Shown here: positions 48,166 to 56,763 of the stretch, in pieces
Layout: the number at the start of each line of letters is the position of its first letter
Numbering within the stretch: the first letter of the stretch is position 1
Source: Actinomycetes bacterium
GTDB lineage: Bacteria; Actinomycetota; Actinomycetes; Mycobacteriales; Mycobacteriaceae
DNA length: 64,000 bases
Assembly: GCA_023461275.1 (NCBI GenBank)
Contig: JAEYMI010000013.1
Span: 62,001 to 126,000 of the forward strand
Reading direction: 5' to 3'
Notes under the pieces: model-generated
Database searches by the model: none
Told to the model about the DNA's origin: nothing
The model's input: the letters and a program-made list of their open reading frames with translations, nothing else
Translations under genes and position numbers: made by a program

Positions 48166-49428
48166 GTGACCCCAACCTCTTCCGACACCGCTTCGGGCCT
48201 CACGCTCCGTACCGCGTCCGACGCCGACTGGGACCAGATCTTCGCCATCGACGCGCGCGCGTTCGTGATGCGTAACCCGCTGCCCGACGACGAGCGGGCC
48301 GACTTGCGGGGCAAGGTCGAGGATTCCGACGTGCGCCTGGTCTTCGACGAGGAGTTCGGCGGCCGTCCCGGCGTCGACGGCGCGCCGCTGGTCGGGGTGT
48401 CGATGTTCTACCGGATGTCGCTGACCGTGCCCGGCGGGCACGTCGCCCAGGCCGCAGGCCTGTCATGGGTGTCGGTGGCGGCGACTCATCGTCGACGCGG
48501 CATTCTGCGCCGGATGATCACCAGCCTGTTCGACCAGTGGGAGGCCGAGGGGCAACCGTTCGCGATCCTGACAGCCAGCGAGGCCACCATCTATCAGCGC
48601 TTCGGTTTCGGGCCGGCGTGTTTTTCCACGTCGATCAGCGTCGACCTCGGGCGGGCACGGATGCGCGCCGACGACCCCGAGGCCCCATCGGTGCGGTACG
48701 CGACGTCCGAGGAGGTGCGCGCACTGGTGCCGGATCTGCACGCCCGCTGGACCGCGACCCGCCCCGGCGCCGTGCACCGAAGTCCGGCATGGTGGAAACC
48801 CATTCTGGCGGACCGACATTCGCAGCGCCCACCCGGAACGAGTCAGCTGCACTACATTCTGCACGCCGACGGCTACGCGTGTTATCGGGTCAACACCAAC
48901 GACCCGGTGCGCGGAGAGATCACCGAGTTCTGCGCGATCACCGACGAGGCACACCGCGAATTGTGGCGGGTACTAACCGGTCTGGACCTGATGCATTCGG
49001 TGGTGGCGTCAGTGCCCACCGACGATCCGCTGCCCGCCGCCCTCACCGACCTGCGCTCGGTGCGCGTCACGGGCATGTCCGACAAGATGTGGCTGCGCAT
49101 TCTCGACATCCCCAAAACCCTTGGTATGCGGCACTATCAGCACGATCTCGACGTAGTGATCGAGGTGACCGACAAGTTCCGCGGACACGGCGGTGTTTTC
49201 GATCTGTCGGTACGCAACGGCGGCGGGATCGTCGCACCCGGCGCATCGTCGGCCACACCGACTGTGCGCCTGGACATCTCGGACCTGGCGAGCCTCTATC
49301 TGGGCGGGGTGCGCGCCCGCACCTACGCCGCCACCGGACGCCTGTGGACCGACTCGCCGGAGACGCTCGCCGCCTTCGACGCCGCCTTCGCCACGCCGGT
49401 CGCGCCGTTCTCGGGCACGTTCTTCTGA
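48166..49428 (+). CDS. Eis-like GNAT N-acetyltransferase, copy 1
   Basis: A 420-residue protein with the three-part Eis layout: two GNAT domains and a C-terminal SCP2-like domain. The acetyl-CoA loop reads WVSVAATHRRRGILRRMI, the tyrosine general acid lies in SEATIYQRFGFGPA, and the free C-terminus ends SGTFF, as in Eis where the terminal carboxylate is the catalytic base. Eis acetylates amines on aminoglycosides and peptides; the native substrate here is unknown. GTG 48166 was chosen because it opens the first domain. The next gene is a close paralogue. Confidence 0.87.
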   Translation: MTPTSSDTASGLTLRTASDADWDQIFAIDARAFVMRNPLPDDERADLRGKVEDSDVRLVFDEEFGGRPGVDGAPLVGVSMFYRMSLTVPGGHVAQAAGLSWVSVAATHRRRGILRRMITSLFDQWEAEGQPFAILTASEATIYQRFGFGPACFSTSISVDLGRARMRADDPEAPSVRYATSEEVRALVPDLHARWTATRPGAVHRSPAWWKPILADRHSQRPPGTSQLHYILHADGYACYRVNTNDPVRGEITEFCAITDEAHRELWRVLTGLDLMHSVVASVPTDDPLPAALTDLRSVRVTGMSDKMWLRILDIPKTLGMRHYQHDLDVVIEVTDKFRGHGGVFDLSVRNGGGIVAPGASSATPTVRLDISDLASLYLGGVRARTYAATGRLWTDSPETLAAFDAAFATPVAPFSGTFF

Positions 49429-49496
49429 GTCCGATCCGTTTCGCCGGATCCGGAAAATCGCTTTGCGCCGATGTCATCCCGTGTCACCGTTGACCC

Positions 49497-50753
49497 ATGA
49501 CATCGACATCGCGATCGGCATCGCCGCAGCTCCCGAGCGGCATGACGATGGCCTATGCCCGCGATGAGGACTGGCCGGAGTTCATCGAGCAGCACGAACG
49601 CACGTTCATGGAGTCCGAGACGATCTCGGCTACCGACCTCGCCGACCTGCGACGCCTCATCCACGACGACGACCTGCTGCTGGTGCGCGACGCATCGCGC
49701 AGCACCCCCGGCCGGGTCGTCGGGTCGTCGATGTTCTTCCGGCTCGGGCTCACTGTGCCCGGCGGAAGGGTCGTCGAGGCCCCCGGTCTGACCGGTGTCA
49801 CCGTCGCGGCCACCGATCGTCGACGCGGAATCCTGCGCGGCATGATGGCAGAACTGGTGTCGCGCTGGGAATCCGAGCACTTCCCCGTCGCCATGCTCAA
49901 CGCCACCGAGGCAACGATCTACGAGCGCTTCGGATTCGGTCCGGCCACCTATGCCGACCGCATCGAGATACCCACCACCAAAGCCCGCCTGCGAGCACCG
50001 GCGCCCGTCGAACCGTCGACCTGGTTTGCCACCGGCGGCGAGGTCGACAAGCACCTACCGGAGATCCACCGACGTTGGGCGGCAACGTATCCCGGCGCCG
50101 TGCACCGCACTCCGGAGTATTGGGCACCACTCCTCGCGGATACGACGCTGATGCGCTCGAGCAGCGCCGGACCCGTCCACCGACTGTTGCACGACGACGG
50201 GTATGCGGCCTTCCGGTTCGAGCGCGGCGACAACGGTCAACGACTGCTCGTCAGCGAAGTGTTCGCACTGACCCCGCAGGCGCACACCGAACTGTGGCGG
50301 GTGATGTTGTCCACCGACCTCATTTCCGGTGTGCAGGCGCTGGTTCCGCTCGACGACCCGCTGCGCGCCAAGCTCGTCGACTTCCGCGCGGTGCAAGGCG
50401 CCGGTGCTGTCGACATGGTCTGGCTGCGCATCCTCGACGTGCCCGCCGCGTTGCGAATGCGTACCTACCGTGGCGATCTCGACGTCGTCCTCGAGGTGCA
50501 CGACCAATTACGTGACAGCACTGACACGTTCGGATTGTCGGTGCGTGACGGTGTCGCCGAGGTGTCCCGATCGTCGTCGAAACCGACTGTGCGCCTTGAG
50601 CTTTCCGATCTCGGAAGCATCTACCTCGGCGGCCTGCGGGCACGCGCACTCGCCGACGCCGGTCGCCTATGGACCGACAGCGAAGCCACTCTCGACGCCC
50701 TCGACACCGCGTTCTCGACGACGGTGGCGCCGTTCTCCGGGACGATGTTCTGA
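49497..50753 (+). CDS. Eis-like GNAT N-acetyltransferase, copy 2
   Basis: A 418-residue paralogue of copy 1 with the same domain order: VTVAATDRRRGILRGMMAE for acetyl-CoA, EATIYERFGFGPATY with the catalytic Tyr, and the C-terminal FSGTMF. Sixty-eight bases separate the two. The tandem pair sits between the TrmH-type gene and marR, where mycobacteria usually have no such genes, so it is likely a lineage-specific insertion followed by duplication. Confidence 0.87.
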   Translation: MTSTSRSASPQLPSGMTMAYARDEDWPEFIEQHERTFMESETISATDLADLRRLIHDDDLLLVRDASRSTPGRVVGSSMFFRLGLTVPGGRVVEAPGLTGVTVAATDRRRGILRGMMAELVSRWESEHFPVAMLNATEATIYERFGFGPATYADRIEIPTTKARLRAPAPVEPSTWFATGGEVDKHLPEIHRRWAATYPGAVHRTPEYWAPLLADTTLMRSSSAGPVHRLLHDDGYAAFRFERGDNGQRLLVSEVFALTPQAHTELWRVMLSTDLISGVQALVPLDDPLRAKLVDFRAVQGAGAVDMVWLRILDVPAALRMRTYRGDLDVVLEVHDQLRDSTDTFGLSVRDGVAEVSRSSSKPTVRLELSDLGSIYLGGLRARALADAGRLWTDSEATLDALDTAFSTTVAPFSGTMF

Positions 50754-50772
50754 CGCACCCGTTGGAGCGTCC

Positions 50773-51219
50773 TCAGCGAGAGTCGTCGGCGTTGTTGATG
50801 ATCCTGTTCATGATGGTGATCGACTCACTGACCACGTCGCGTTCCTCCGGCGTGAGTTCGGCGAGGCGTTCGCTGAGCCATTCCTGGCGGGCGTCGAGCT
50901 CGGCCAGGATCACTTCCTCGCCGCGCGGGGCCAGGATGATGATCGCCTGACGGCCGTCGGTGGGGTGCGGTTCACGCTTGACCATGCCGAGGTCGGCGAG
51001 TGAGGCGATCACGCGCGTCATCGACGGTGGTTGCACACGCTCGGCGTGCGCGAGGGCTCCCGGCGTCATCGGCCCCTCGTGGTGGAGAGTCGACAGTGCC
51101 GAGAGCTGAGTCAGCGATACCACCTTGCTGACGCGGCGGCCGCGCAGTCGTCGCGCCAGCCGGACCACGGCCAGTGAGAACTCCCCCGAGAGCCGCTGGT
51201 CTCCGATCGTTCTTGTCAT
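50773..51219 (-). CDS. MarR-family regulator
   Basis: A 148-residue winged-helix dimeric regulator. The DNA-binding region reads TQLSALSTLHHEGPMTPGALAHAERVQPPSMTR with the wing LGMVKREPHPTDGRQAIIIL. It is next to trmH in mycobacteria, and here the Eis pair intervenes. A 16-bp palindrome 65 bp upstream (51284-51299) may be its own operator. Confidence 0.88.
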   Translation of the reverse strand: MTRTIGDQRLSGEFSLAVVRLARRLRGRRVSKVVSLTQLSALSTLHHEGPMTPGALAHAERVQPPSMTRVIASLADLGMVKREPHPTDGRQAIIILAPRGEEVILAELDARQEWLSERLAELTPEERDVVSESITIMNRIINNADDSR

Positions 51220-51283
51220 TCGCCAAGCGTAAAACAGATGCGGCCCGAAGGGTTACATGCTGCACGAATATGTCACTTGAAAA

Positions 51284-51299
51284 AGGGACATAGGTCCCT
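51284..51299. promoter_or_regulatory. 16-bp palindrome between marR and the NCS2 permease
   Basis: AGGGACATAGGTCCCT has six-base perfect arms around ATAG, embedded in an AT-richer stretch. It could be the MarR operator. It is also 20 bp past the NCS2 stop, so a weak terminator cannot be excluded. Confidence 0.45.
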
Positions 51300-51319
51300 A
51301 ATTTGGGGCCCAGCGGTGG

Positions 51320-52864
51320 TCATCCGACCAGTTCCGAAATGGGTGCACGTGCGAAATATGCGACAAACACGGCGGCCACGCCCCACAGCAGCGGATGAAC
51401 CGATCGGGCGTTGCCTCGCGCGGTGGCCATCACCACCCAACTGATGAACCCGACGCCGATGCCGTTGGCGATGGAGTACGTGAAAGGCATTGTGACGATT
51501 GTCAAGAAAGCGGGGAGGGCGTAATCGAAGCGGGTGAAGTCGATGCTGCGCACCTGCCCGATCATCATCGCACCGACAACCACGAGCGCCGGCGCGACCG
51601 CCTCGAGCGGCACGATCTCGTAAAGCGGCGTCAGGAACATCGCGAGCAGGAACAGCACGCCGGTGACGACGTTGGCCAGTCCGGTGCGGGCGCCCTCGGC
51701 GATACCCGAGGCCGATTCCACGAACACCGTGTTCGACGACGACGACGCGACACCGCCGGCGATCGCACCGGTTCCCTCGACGACGAGCGCGCGACCGATC
51801 CCCGGCAAGTTGCCCCGCTCGTCGGCGAGGCCGGCCTCCTTACCGAGCCCGGTCATCGTGCCCATCGCGTCGAAGAAGTTCGACAACACCAGCGCGAATA
51901 CCAGCACCGACGCGGCGAGCACGCCGATACGGGTGAAGGCGCCGAACAGGTCGACGTCGCCGACGAGGCTCAGGTTGGGCAGGCCGCCGGCCGAATGAGG
52001 GATGGTCGGCACCGACAGGCTCCAGCCGTCCGGGTTGTCGGCGCCGGAGCCGAGATGCAGGACCGACTCGAGGATGATCGAGACGACCGTGGTGGCCACG
52101 ATGCCGATCAGCAACCCGCCGGGCACCTTTCGCACCACGAGCACACCCATCAGCAGCACGCCGACGACGAAGACCAGGGTCGGGACGGCGGTGATCGAGT
52201 TGTCGGTGCCGAGTTGCACGGGCACGCCGGTGCCCGCGGCGTCGGGGATGCGTTTGACGAATCCGGCGTCGACGAAACCGATGAACGCGATGAAACACCC
52301 GATGCCGGCCGCGATCGACGCTTTCAGTTCTGGCGGAACGGCATTGAACACCGCGGTGCGGAAGCCGGTGACGGCCAGTAGCACGATGATGATGCCGTCG
52401 ATGACCACCAGGCCCATCGCCTCGGGCCACGTGACCTCGGGCGCGATCGACACCGCGAGCAGGCTGTTGATGCCCAGCCCGGTGGCGATCGCGAAGGGAT
52501 AATTCGCGACGAGCCCGAAGATGATCGACATGACCCCGGCGACCAGCGCGGTGACCGCGGCGACCTGCGCGATCGGCAGCACATTGCCCAGCACGTCGGC
52601 GTTCTTGGGTTCACCGGGGATTCCGCCGATGATGATCGGGTTCAGGACGACGATGTAGGCCATCGTGAAGAACGTGACCAGGCCGCCGCGGATCTCGCGG
52701 CTGATCGTCGAACCGCGTTTGCTGATGCTGAAAAAGCGGTCGACCGCGCTCGCCGGCTGGGCGCCTTCGGGCGCTGACTGGGCGCTGTCCGGAGTTGACT
52801 GGGCGCGAGGCCGCGTTGGTCCCGCAGTTGATTGTGTTGGCTCACTCGACGAGTCGCTGGGCAC
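51320..52864 (-). CDS. NCS2 (AzgA-type) purine permease
   Basis: A 514-residue carrier with about twelve to fourteen helices. AzgA-type signatures include REIRGGLVTFFTMAYIVVLNP and GGVASSSSNTVFVESASGIAEGARTG, the latter being the substrate motif of guanine/hypoxanthine permeases. The cytosolic N-terminus (residues 15-40) is a short Ser/Pro/Gln repeat encoded by three 21-bp units (52755-52817). The start is GTG, 23 bases from the divergent DUF2530 gene. It imports adenine, guanine or hypoxanthine (family knowledge). Confidence 0.9.
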   Translation of the reverse strand: MPSDSSSEPTQSTAGPTRPRAQSTPDSAQSAPEGAQPASAVDRFFSISKRGSTISREIRGGLVTFFTMAYIVVLNPIIIGGIPGEPKNADVLGNVLPIAQVAAVTALVAGVMSIIFGLVANYPFAIATGLGINSLLAVSIAPEVTWPEAMGLVVIDGIIIVLLAVTGFRTAVFNAVPPELKASIAAGIGCFIAFIGFVDAGFVKRIPDAAGTGVPVQLGTDNSITAVPTLVFVVGVLLMGVLVVRKVPGGLLIGIVATTVVSIILESVLHLGSGADNPDGWSLSVPTIPHSAGGLPNLSLVGDVDLFGAFTRIGVLAASVLVFALVLSNFFDAMGTMTGLGKEAGLADERGNLPGIGRALVVEGTGAIAGGVASSSSNTVFVESASGIAEGARTGLANVVTGVLFLLAMFLTPLYEIVPLEAVAPALVVVGAMMIGQVRSIDFTRFDYALPAFLTIVTMPFTYSIANGIGVGFISWVVMATARGNARSVHPLLWGVAAVFVAYFARAPISELVG

Positions 52865-52887
52865 ACCCGAAAGCTACCCTGAATCCC

Positions 52888-53136
52888 GTGCCCGACGAAG
52901 CCGATATCCCCCCTTTGCCTCGCGCACTTCGCGCACCGGAACCGGCAATCGCCGTGGGCATGGTCGCGTGGCTGGTGGCGGCCGTCGTCGTCTGGCTGAC
53001 CGGTTGGGGCGACGACCGCACGCTCGCGGTGTGCCTCGTCGGCCTCGCCGTCGGCGTTCTGGGCACGACGATCTTCCTCATCCAGCGCGCAGCCGCCCGC
53101 CGGGGTGACCCGACGGCACAGCGCGGGCTCGACTGA
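52888..53136 (+). CDS. DUF2530 small membrane protein
   Basis: An 82-residue protein with two transmembrane helices (VGMVAWLVAAVVVWLTG and LAVCLVGLAVGVLGTTIFLI), matching DUF2530, a small actinobacterial family usually located near marR and a purine permease. GTG 52888 opens the conserved part. Its function is unknown. R1-C follows about 54 bases after its stop. Confidence 0.8.
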   Translation: MPDEADIPPLPRALRAPEPAIAVGMVAWLVAAVVVWLTGWGDDRTLAVCLVGLAVGVLGTTIFLIQRAAARRGDPTAQRGLD

Positions 53137-53189
53137 GCGTCGCTGGGCACGGATCCGCATCCCCGATCCGGCCAGCGCGCGGCCTTGGG

Positions 53190-53264
53190 TGACCCAGCCT
53201 CGGTAGGAGCGCATCGGCGCGACGACTCTTGATTCGGCATCGCGCCGGCACCGAGGTTGTGTCA
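53190..53264 (+). repeat. R1-C, 75-bp palindromic repeat
   Basis: Arms TGACCCAGCCTCGGT and ACCGAGGTTGTGTCA. A solo copy between DUF2530 and the cyclohexanecarboxylate operon, forward orientation. Confidence 0.85.
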
Positions 53265-53361
53265 CCGAAATCCGCTGCTCAGCCCGTGTAGCGCCACAGT
53301 TCACGTCGTGGGACCACGTTCGCTAGCCACAGCGTAGTCAACGACTGCCGACATGTGACCC

Positions 53362-53394
53362 TTGACACTCCAGTCGGGTGAATATACGTTCATT
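53362..53394 (+). promoter_or_regulatory. Operon promoter with TetR-type operator
   Basis: TTGACA at 53362-53367 is a good -35 box, with TATACG at 53383-53388 as a possible -10. GTGAATATACGTTCATT (53378-53394) overlaps the -10 and matches a site just upstream of the TetR gene at 59282-59298 in 14 of 17 bases. Binding there would block the promoter. Confidence 0.65.
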
Positions 53395-53451
53395 CACTAT
53401 GAAGCGGCAGTCATGCCGCATCGGAAACCGATTCGATGAGGAGCACGCACC

Positions 53452-54258
53452 ATGGCCATCACCAGCACAGACTTCGAGGACATCGACTACACCGTCGAGG
53501 GACCGACCGCGATCATCACGATGAACCGCCCGCAGCGCTACAACGCCTTCCGGGCGAAGACCGTCGAGGAGATGATCGGCGCGTTCCGCCTCGCCTGGGC
53601 CGACCCGGGCGTGCAGGTGGTGATCCTCACCGGCGCCGGCGAGAAGGCCTTCTGCACCGGCGGCGACGTCAAGCAACGCGCCGAGACCGGCGACTACGGC
53701 CCCAGCGAGAGCGGCATGTTCGAGATCGGGAACCTGCACAAGACCATCCGCGACATCCCCAAACCGGTCATCGCCGCGGTCAACGGCCTGGCCATCGGCG
53801 GCGGCCACGTGCTGCACGTGCTGTGCGACCTCACCATCGCCGCTGACACCGCACGCTTCGGACAGTCCGGCCCCAAGGTCGGCTCCTTCGACGCCGGGTT
53901 CGGCTCGGCCTTCCTCGCCCGCGTCGTCGGCGAGAAGCGGGCCCGTGAGATCTGGTACCTCTGCCGCCAGTACGACGCCGCGACCGCCGAGCGCTGGGGC
54001 CTGGTCAATTGGGTTGTCCCAGCGGCAGATCTGCTCGACGAGGCGAAGAAGATCGCTGCCGAGATCGCCGAAAAGTCACCTACCACAATCAAATTCCTCA
54101 AGCAGAGCTTCAACGCCGACACCGACCACCAGGCCGGTCTGTCCAACATGGCGATGAGCGCGCTGGACCTGTTCACCCACTCCCCCGAGGGCCTCGAAGG
54201 CGCCACCGCCTTCGCCGAGAAGCGTGCCCCGCAGTTCAACCAGCACGTCGGCGTCTGA
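53452..54258 (+). CDS. badI: 2-ketocyclohexanecarboxyl-CoA hydrolase-like (BadI type)
   Basis: A 268-residue crotonase-fold enzyme. Its FDAGFGSAFLARVVGEKRAR and GPKVGSFDAG segments match BadI and the related MenB group, not ordinary enoyl-CoA hydratases. BadI cleaves the ring of 2-ketocyclohexanecarboxyl-CoA to pimelyl-CoA. The oxyanion regions CTGGDVKQR and NGLAIGGGHVLHVLCDL are present. It is first in the operon, and the next gene fits the preceding step. The assignment combines motif memory with context. Confidence 0.75.
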   Translation: MAITSTDFEDIDYTVEGPTAIITMNRPQRYNAFRAKTVEEMIGAFRLAWADPGVQVVILTGAGEKAFCTGGDVKQRAETGDYGPSESGMFEIGNLHKTIRDIPKPVIAAVNGLAIGGGHVLHVLCDLTIAADTARFGQSGPKVGSFDAGFGSAFLARVVGEKRAREIWYLCRQYDAATAERWGLVNWVVPAADLLDEAKKIAAEIAEKSPTTIKFLKQSFNADTDHQAGLSNMAMSALDLFTHSPEGLEGATAFAEKRAPQFNQHVGV

Positions 54259-54288
54259 GCCACACCACCTACCAGACCAGGAGAACCC

Positions 54289-55038
54289 ATGAGCACCAAC
54301 AGCGTTGCCGTCGTCACCGGCGCCGGCTCCGGCATCGGTAAGTCGATCGCACTGGCCTTCGCCGCGCAGGGCACCACCGTCGTCGCCGCCGATCTCGACC
54401 TCGACGCCGCCAAGCGGACCGCCGAACAGAGCACTCGCATCGTCCCGATGAGTGTCGACGTCGCCGACCGCGCCAAGGTCGACGCCCTGCGCGACGCGGT
54501 GAACGCCGAGGTCGGCGTGCCGGACATCCTCGTCAACGCCGCCGGCTGGGACCGCACCGACCAGTTCCTCAACGCAACAACCGAATTCGCCGAGAAGGTG
54601 GTGGCCATCAACTACCTCGGCCCGGTGCATATGGCCAGTGCGTTCCTGCCCGGAATGGTCGAGGCGTCGAAAACCGAAGGCTGGCAGGGTGGTCGGGTGA
54701 TCAACCTGGCGTCGGATGCCGGGCGTGTCGGCAGCGCAGGCGAATCCATCTACGCCGGCGCCAAAGGTGGCGTCATCGCGCTGAGCAAGTCACTGGCCCG
54801 CGAGATGGCCCGCCACCAGATCACCGTCAACGCGGTCTGCCCCGGCCCCACCGACACACCGCTCTTCCAGGCTCAGCCGGACAAGCTGAAAGAGGCTCTG
54901 GTGAAGGCGATTCCGTTCCGTCGTCTCGCCCGACCCGACGAGGTCGCCGCGCCCGTGCTGTTCTTCGCCTCCCCCGCAGCGTCGTTCATCACCGGACAGG
55001 TGATCAGCGTCAGCGGCGGACTCACCATGGCCGGCTGA
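54289..55038 (+). CDS. badH: Short-chain dehydrogenase, 2-hydroxycyclohexanecarboxyl-CoA dehydrogenase-like
   Basis: A 249-residue classical SDR. Cofactor motif VVTGAGSGIGKSIALAF, NAAGWDRTDQFLNATTEF and the catalytic YAGAKGG (Tyr, Lys) are clear. The C-terminus is VSVSGGLTMAG-like. In the BadH/BadI pair the dehydrogenase makes the 2-keto thioester that the hydrolase cleaves. It is separated from badI by 30 bases with AGGAG upstream. Other SDR substrates cannot be excluded. Confidence 0.75.
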   Translation: MSTNSVAVVTGAGSGIGKSIALAFAAQGTTVVAADLDLDAAKRTAEQSTRIVPMSVDVADRAKVDALRDAVNAEVGVPDILVNAAGWDRTDQFLNATTEFAEKVVAINYLGPVHMASAFLPGMVEASKTEGWQGGRVINLASDAGRVGSAGESIYAGAKGGVIALSKSLAREMARHQITVNAVCPGPTDTPLFQAQPDKLKEALVKAIPFRRLARPDEVAAPVLFFASPAASFITGQVISVSGGLTMAG

Positions 55039-55068
55039 CCCGACCGCACGATCACTGGAGATCTCGTC

Positions 55069-56763
55069 ATGAGCTACGTCTACGACGCCCACGCCTACCG
55101 GGCCTTCTTCGAGAACGAATTCACTTATCTGAACGGCTTCCGCCGCAACGTCTCCCGCTACGCCGACGCCACCGCGATGATCGATCCGATCACCGACACC
55201 ACGTGGACCTACGCGCAACTCGGCGCGTCGGTCGACGCGATCGCCGCCGGGCTCGCCGAACGCGGTGTGCAACCGGGCGACGTCGTCGGCTACCAGCTGT
55301 TCAACGGGCCCGAATTCGCCCAGCTCTACCTGGCCACCCAAGCGGCGGGCGCGGTGGGCTCACCGGTCAACTTCCGCCTCGCGGCCGGCGAGACCGCGGT
55401 GATCCTCGACGTCAGCCACCCCAAGGTCTACGTCTACGACACCGACCTCACCCCGATGGTCACCGACGCCATCGCCCGAGCATCGCACACACCGGAGATC
55501 CTGGTCGGAGTCGGCAACGGGAGCCTCATCGAGGGCCCCACGTCGCTGCGCTTCGACGAGTTGGTCAGCACCGCAACACCTCCCGCGGCAAGACGCGGCG
55601 CCTCAGATCGTGGCATTTTCGACGAGACCACCCGGCTGTACACGTCCGGCACCACGGGCATGCCGAAGGCCGTCCCGATGAACAGCGCCATCGAGATCTT
55701 CTCCGCGCACGATGTCATCATGGCGTTCCCGCTCACGCCCGCAGACCGCACATTGAATATGACTCCATGGTTTCATCGCGGCGGATTGTATTGCGCCGGG
55801 CCGAATCCGACGTTCTACCTCGGATCGTCACTGGTTCCGATGCGCACCTTCGACGCGGCGCTCACGCTGGACTACGTCGAACGTTACAGCCTGACCTTCC
55901 TCATCGGCGCACCGACCAACCTCGCCATGCTGGCCGCCGAGCAGCGTCGTCAGCCGCGTGACCTGTCCAGCCTCAACGGTATCGTCACCATGGGTGCACC
56001 GCTGGAACGCGAAGCGGCACTGCTCTATCAGGAGGTTCTGACCCCGCGGATCTTCAATGGTTACGGCAGCACCGAGGGCTTCTGGAACACCTTCCTGCGG
56101 CCAACCGACCTGCCGGACCACGCCGGAACCGCCGGACGCGCCTGCATCGACGACGACGTCCGCGTGGTCAAAGTCCACGACGACGGCCACCTCGCCTCTC
56201 CCTACGAGACCGTGGCCCGCGACGGCGACGAGGTCGGCGAGGTGATCATCCGATCCCCCAAATGCGCTGCGGCGTACTTTGATTCGCTCGACCAGGAGAA
56301 GGCCAAGTACCGCGGAAGCTGGCTGCACATCGGCGATCTGGCCACCTGGGACACCCACGAGTTCGTCACGATCGTCGGTCGCAAGGACGACATGCTGATC
56401 TCCGGCGGCGAGAACGTGCACCCGGTGCAGGTCGAGGAAGCCCTCAATGGCCATCCGGCAGTGCTCGATTCGCTGGTCGTCGGAGTTCCCGACGAGCGCT
56501 GGGGACAGATCGTCGTCGCCTACGTCGTCACAGAAACCGAGCATCCCGTCTCCGTAGAGGACCTCGACGACTACTGCCGGGAGCATCCGATGCTCTCCCA
56601 CTTCAAACGTCCCCGCGCGTACCGGTTCGTCGAGTCGCTACCGGTATCGGCAACCGGAAAGAAGCTGCACTACAAGGCCACTCGCACCGCCGCCGACGAC
56701 ATGGCGACCGGCGCGTTCACCACCCCGTCGACGTTGACCGCCACCCAAGGAGTCACCCCGTGA
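55069..56763 (+). CDS. aliA: Cyclohexanecarboxylate-CoA ligase-like acyl-CoA synthetase
   Basis: A 564-residue AMP-forming ligase with YTSGTTGMPKAVPM, YGSTEGFWN, WLHIGDLATWD and the C-terminal PVSATGKKLHYK. It activates a carboxylic acid to its CoA ester before ring or chain oxidation. The position between the SDR and two acyl-CoA dehydrogenases suits an AliA-like ligase for cyclohexanecarboxylate or a similar alicyclic acid. The stop overlaps the next start (GTGA). The substrate assignment is inference from the operon. Confidence 0.75.
   Translation: MSYVYDAHAYRAFFENEFTYLNGFRRNVSRYADATAMIDPITDTTWTYAQLGASVDAIAAGLAERGVQPGDVVGYQLFNGPEFAQLYLATQAAGAVGSPVNFRLAAGETAVILDVSHPKVYVYDTDLTPMVTDAIARASHTPEILVGVGNGSLIEGPTSLRFDELVSTATPPAARRGASDRGIFDETTRLYTSGTTGMPKAVPMNSAIEIFSAHDVIMAFPLTPADRTLNMTPWFHRGGLYCAGPNPTFYLGSSLVPMRTFDAALTLDYVERYSLTFLIGAPTNLAMLAAEQRRQPRDLSSLNGIVTMGAPLEREAALLYQEVLTPRIFNGYGSTEGFWNTFLRPTDLPDHAGTAGRACIDDDVRVVKVHDDGHLASPYETVARDGDEVGEVIIRSPKCAAAYFDSLDQEKAKYRGSWLHIGDLATWDTHEFVTIVGRKDDMLISGGENVHPVQVEEALNGHPAVLDSLVVGVPDERWGQIVVAYVVTETEHPVSVEDLDDYCREHPMLSHFKRPRAYRFVESLPVSATGKKLHYKATRTAADDMATGAFTTPSTLTATQGVTP

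Noticed and set aside
1860..53264. R1 as a MITE mobilised by a DNA transposase
   Set aside because: No target-site duplication was found at any of the four copies and no transposase gene occurs in the window. The inverted ends alone are not enough, so a REP-like reading is preferred though not proven.
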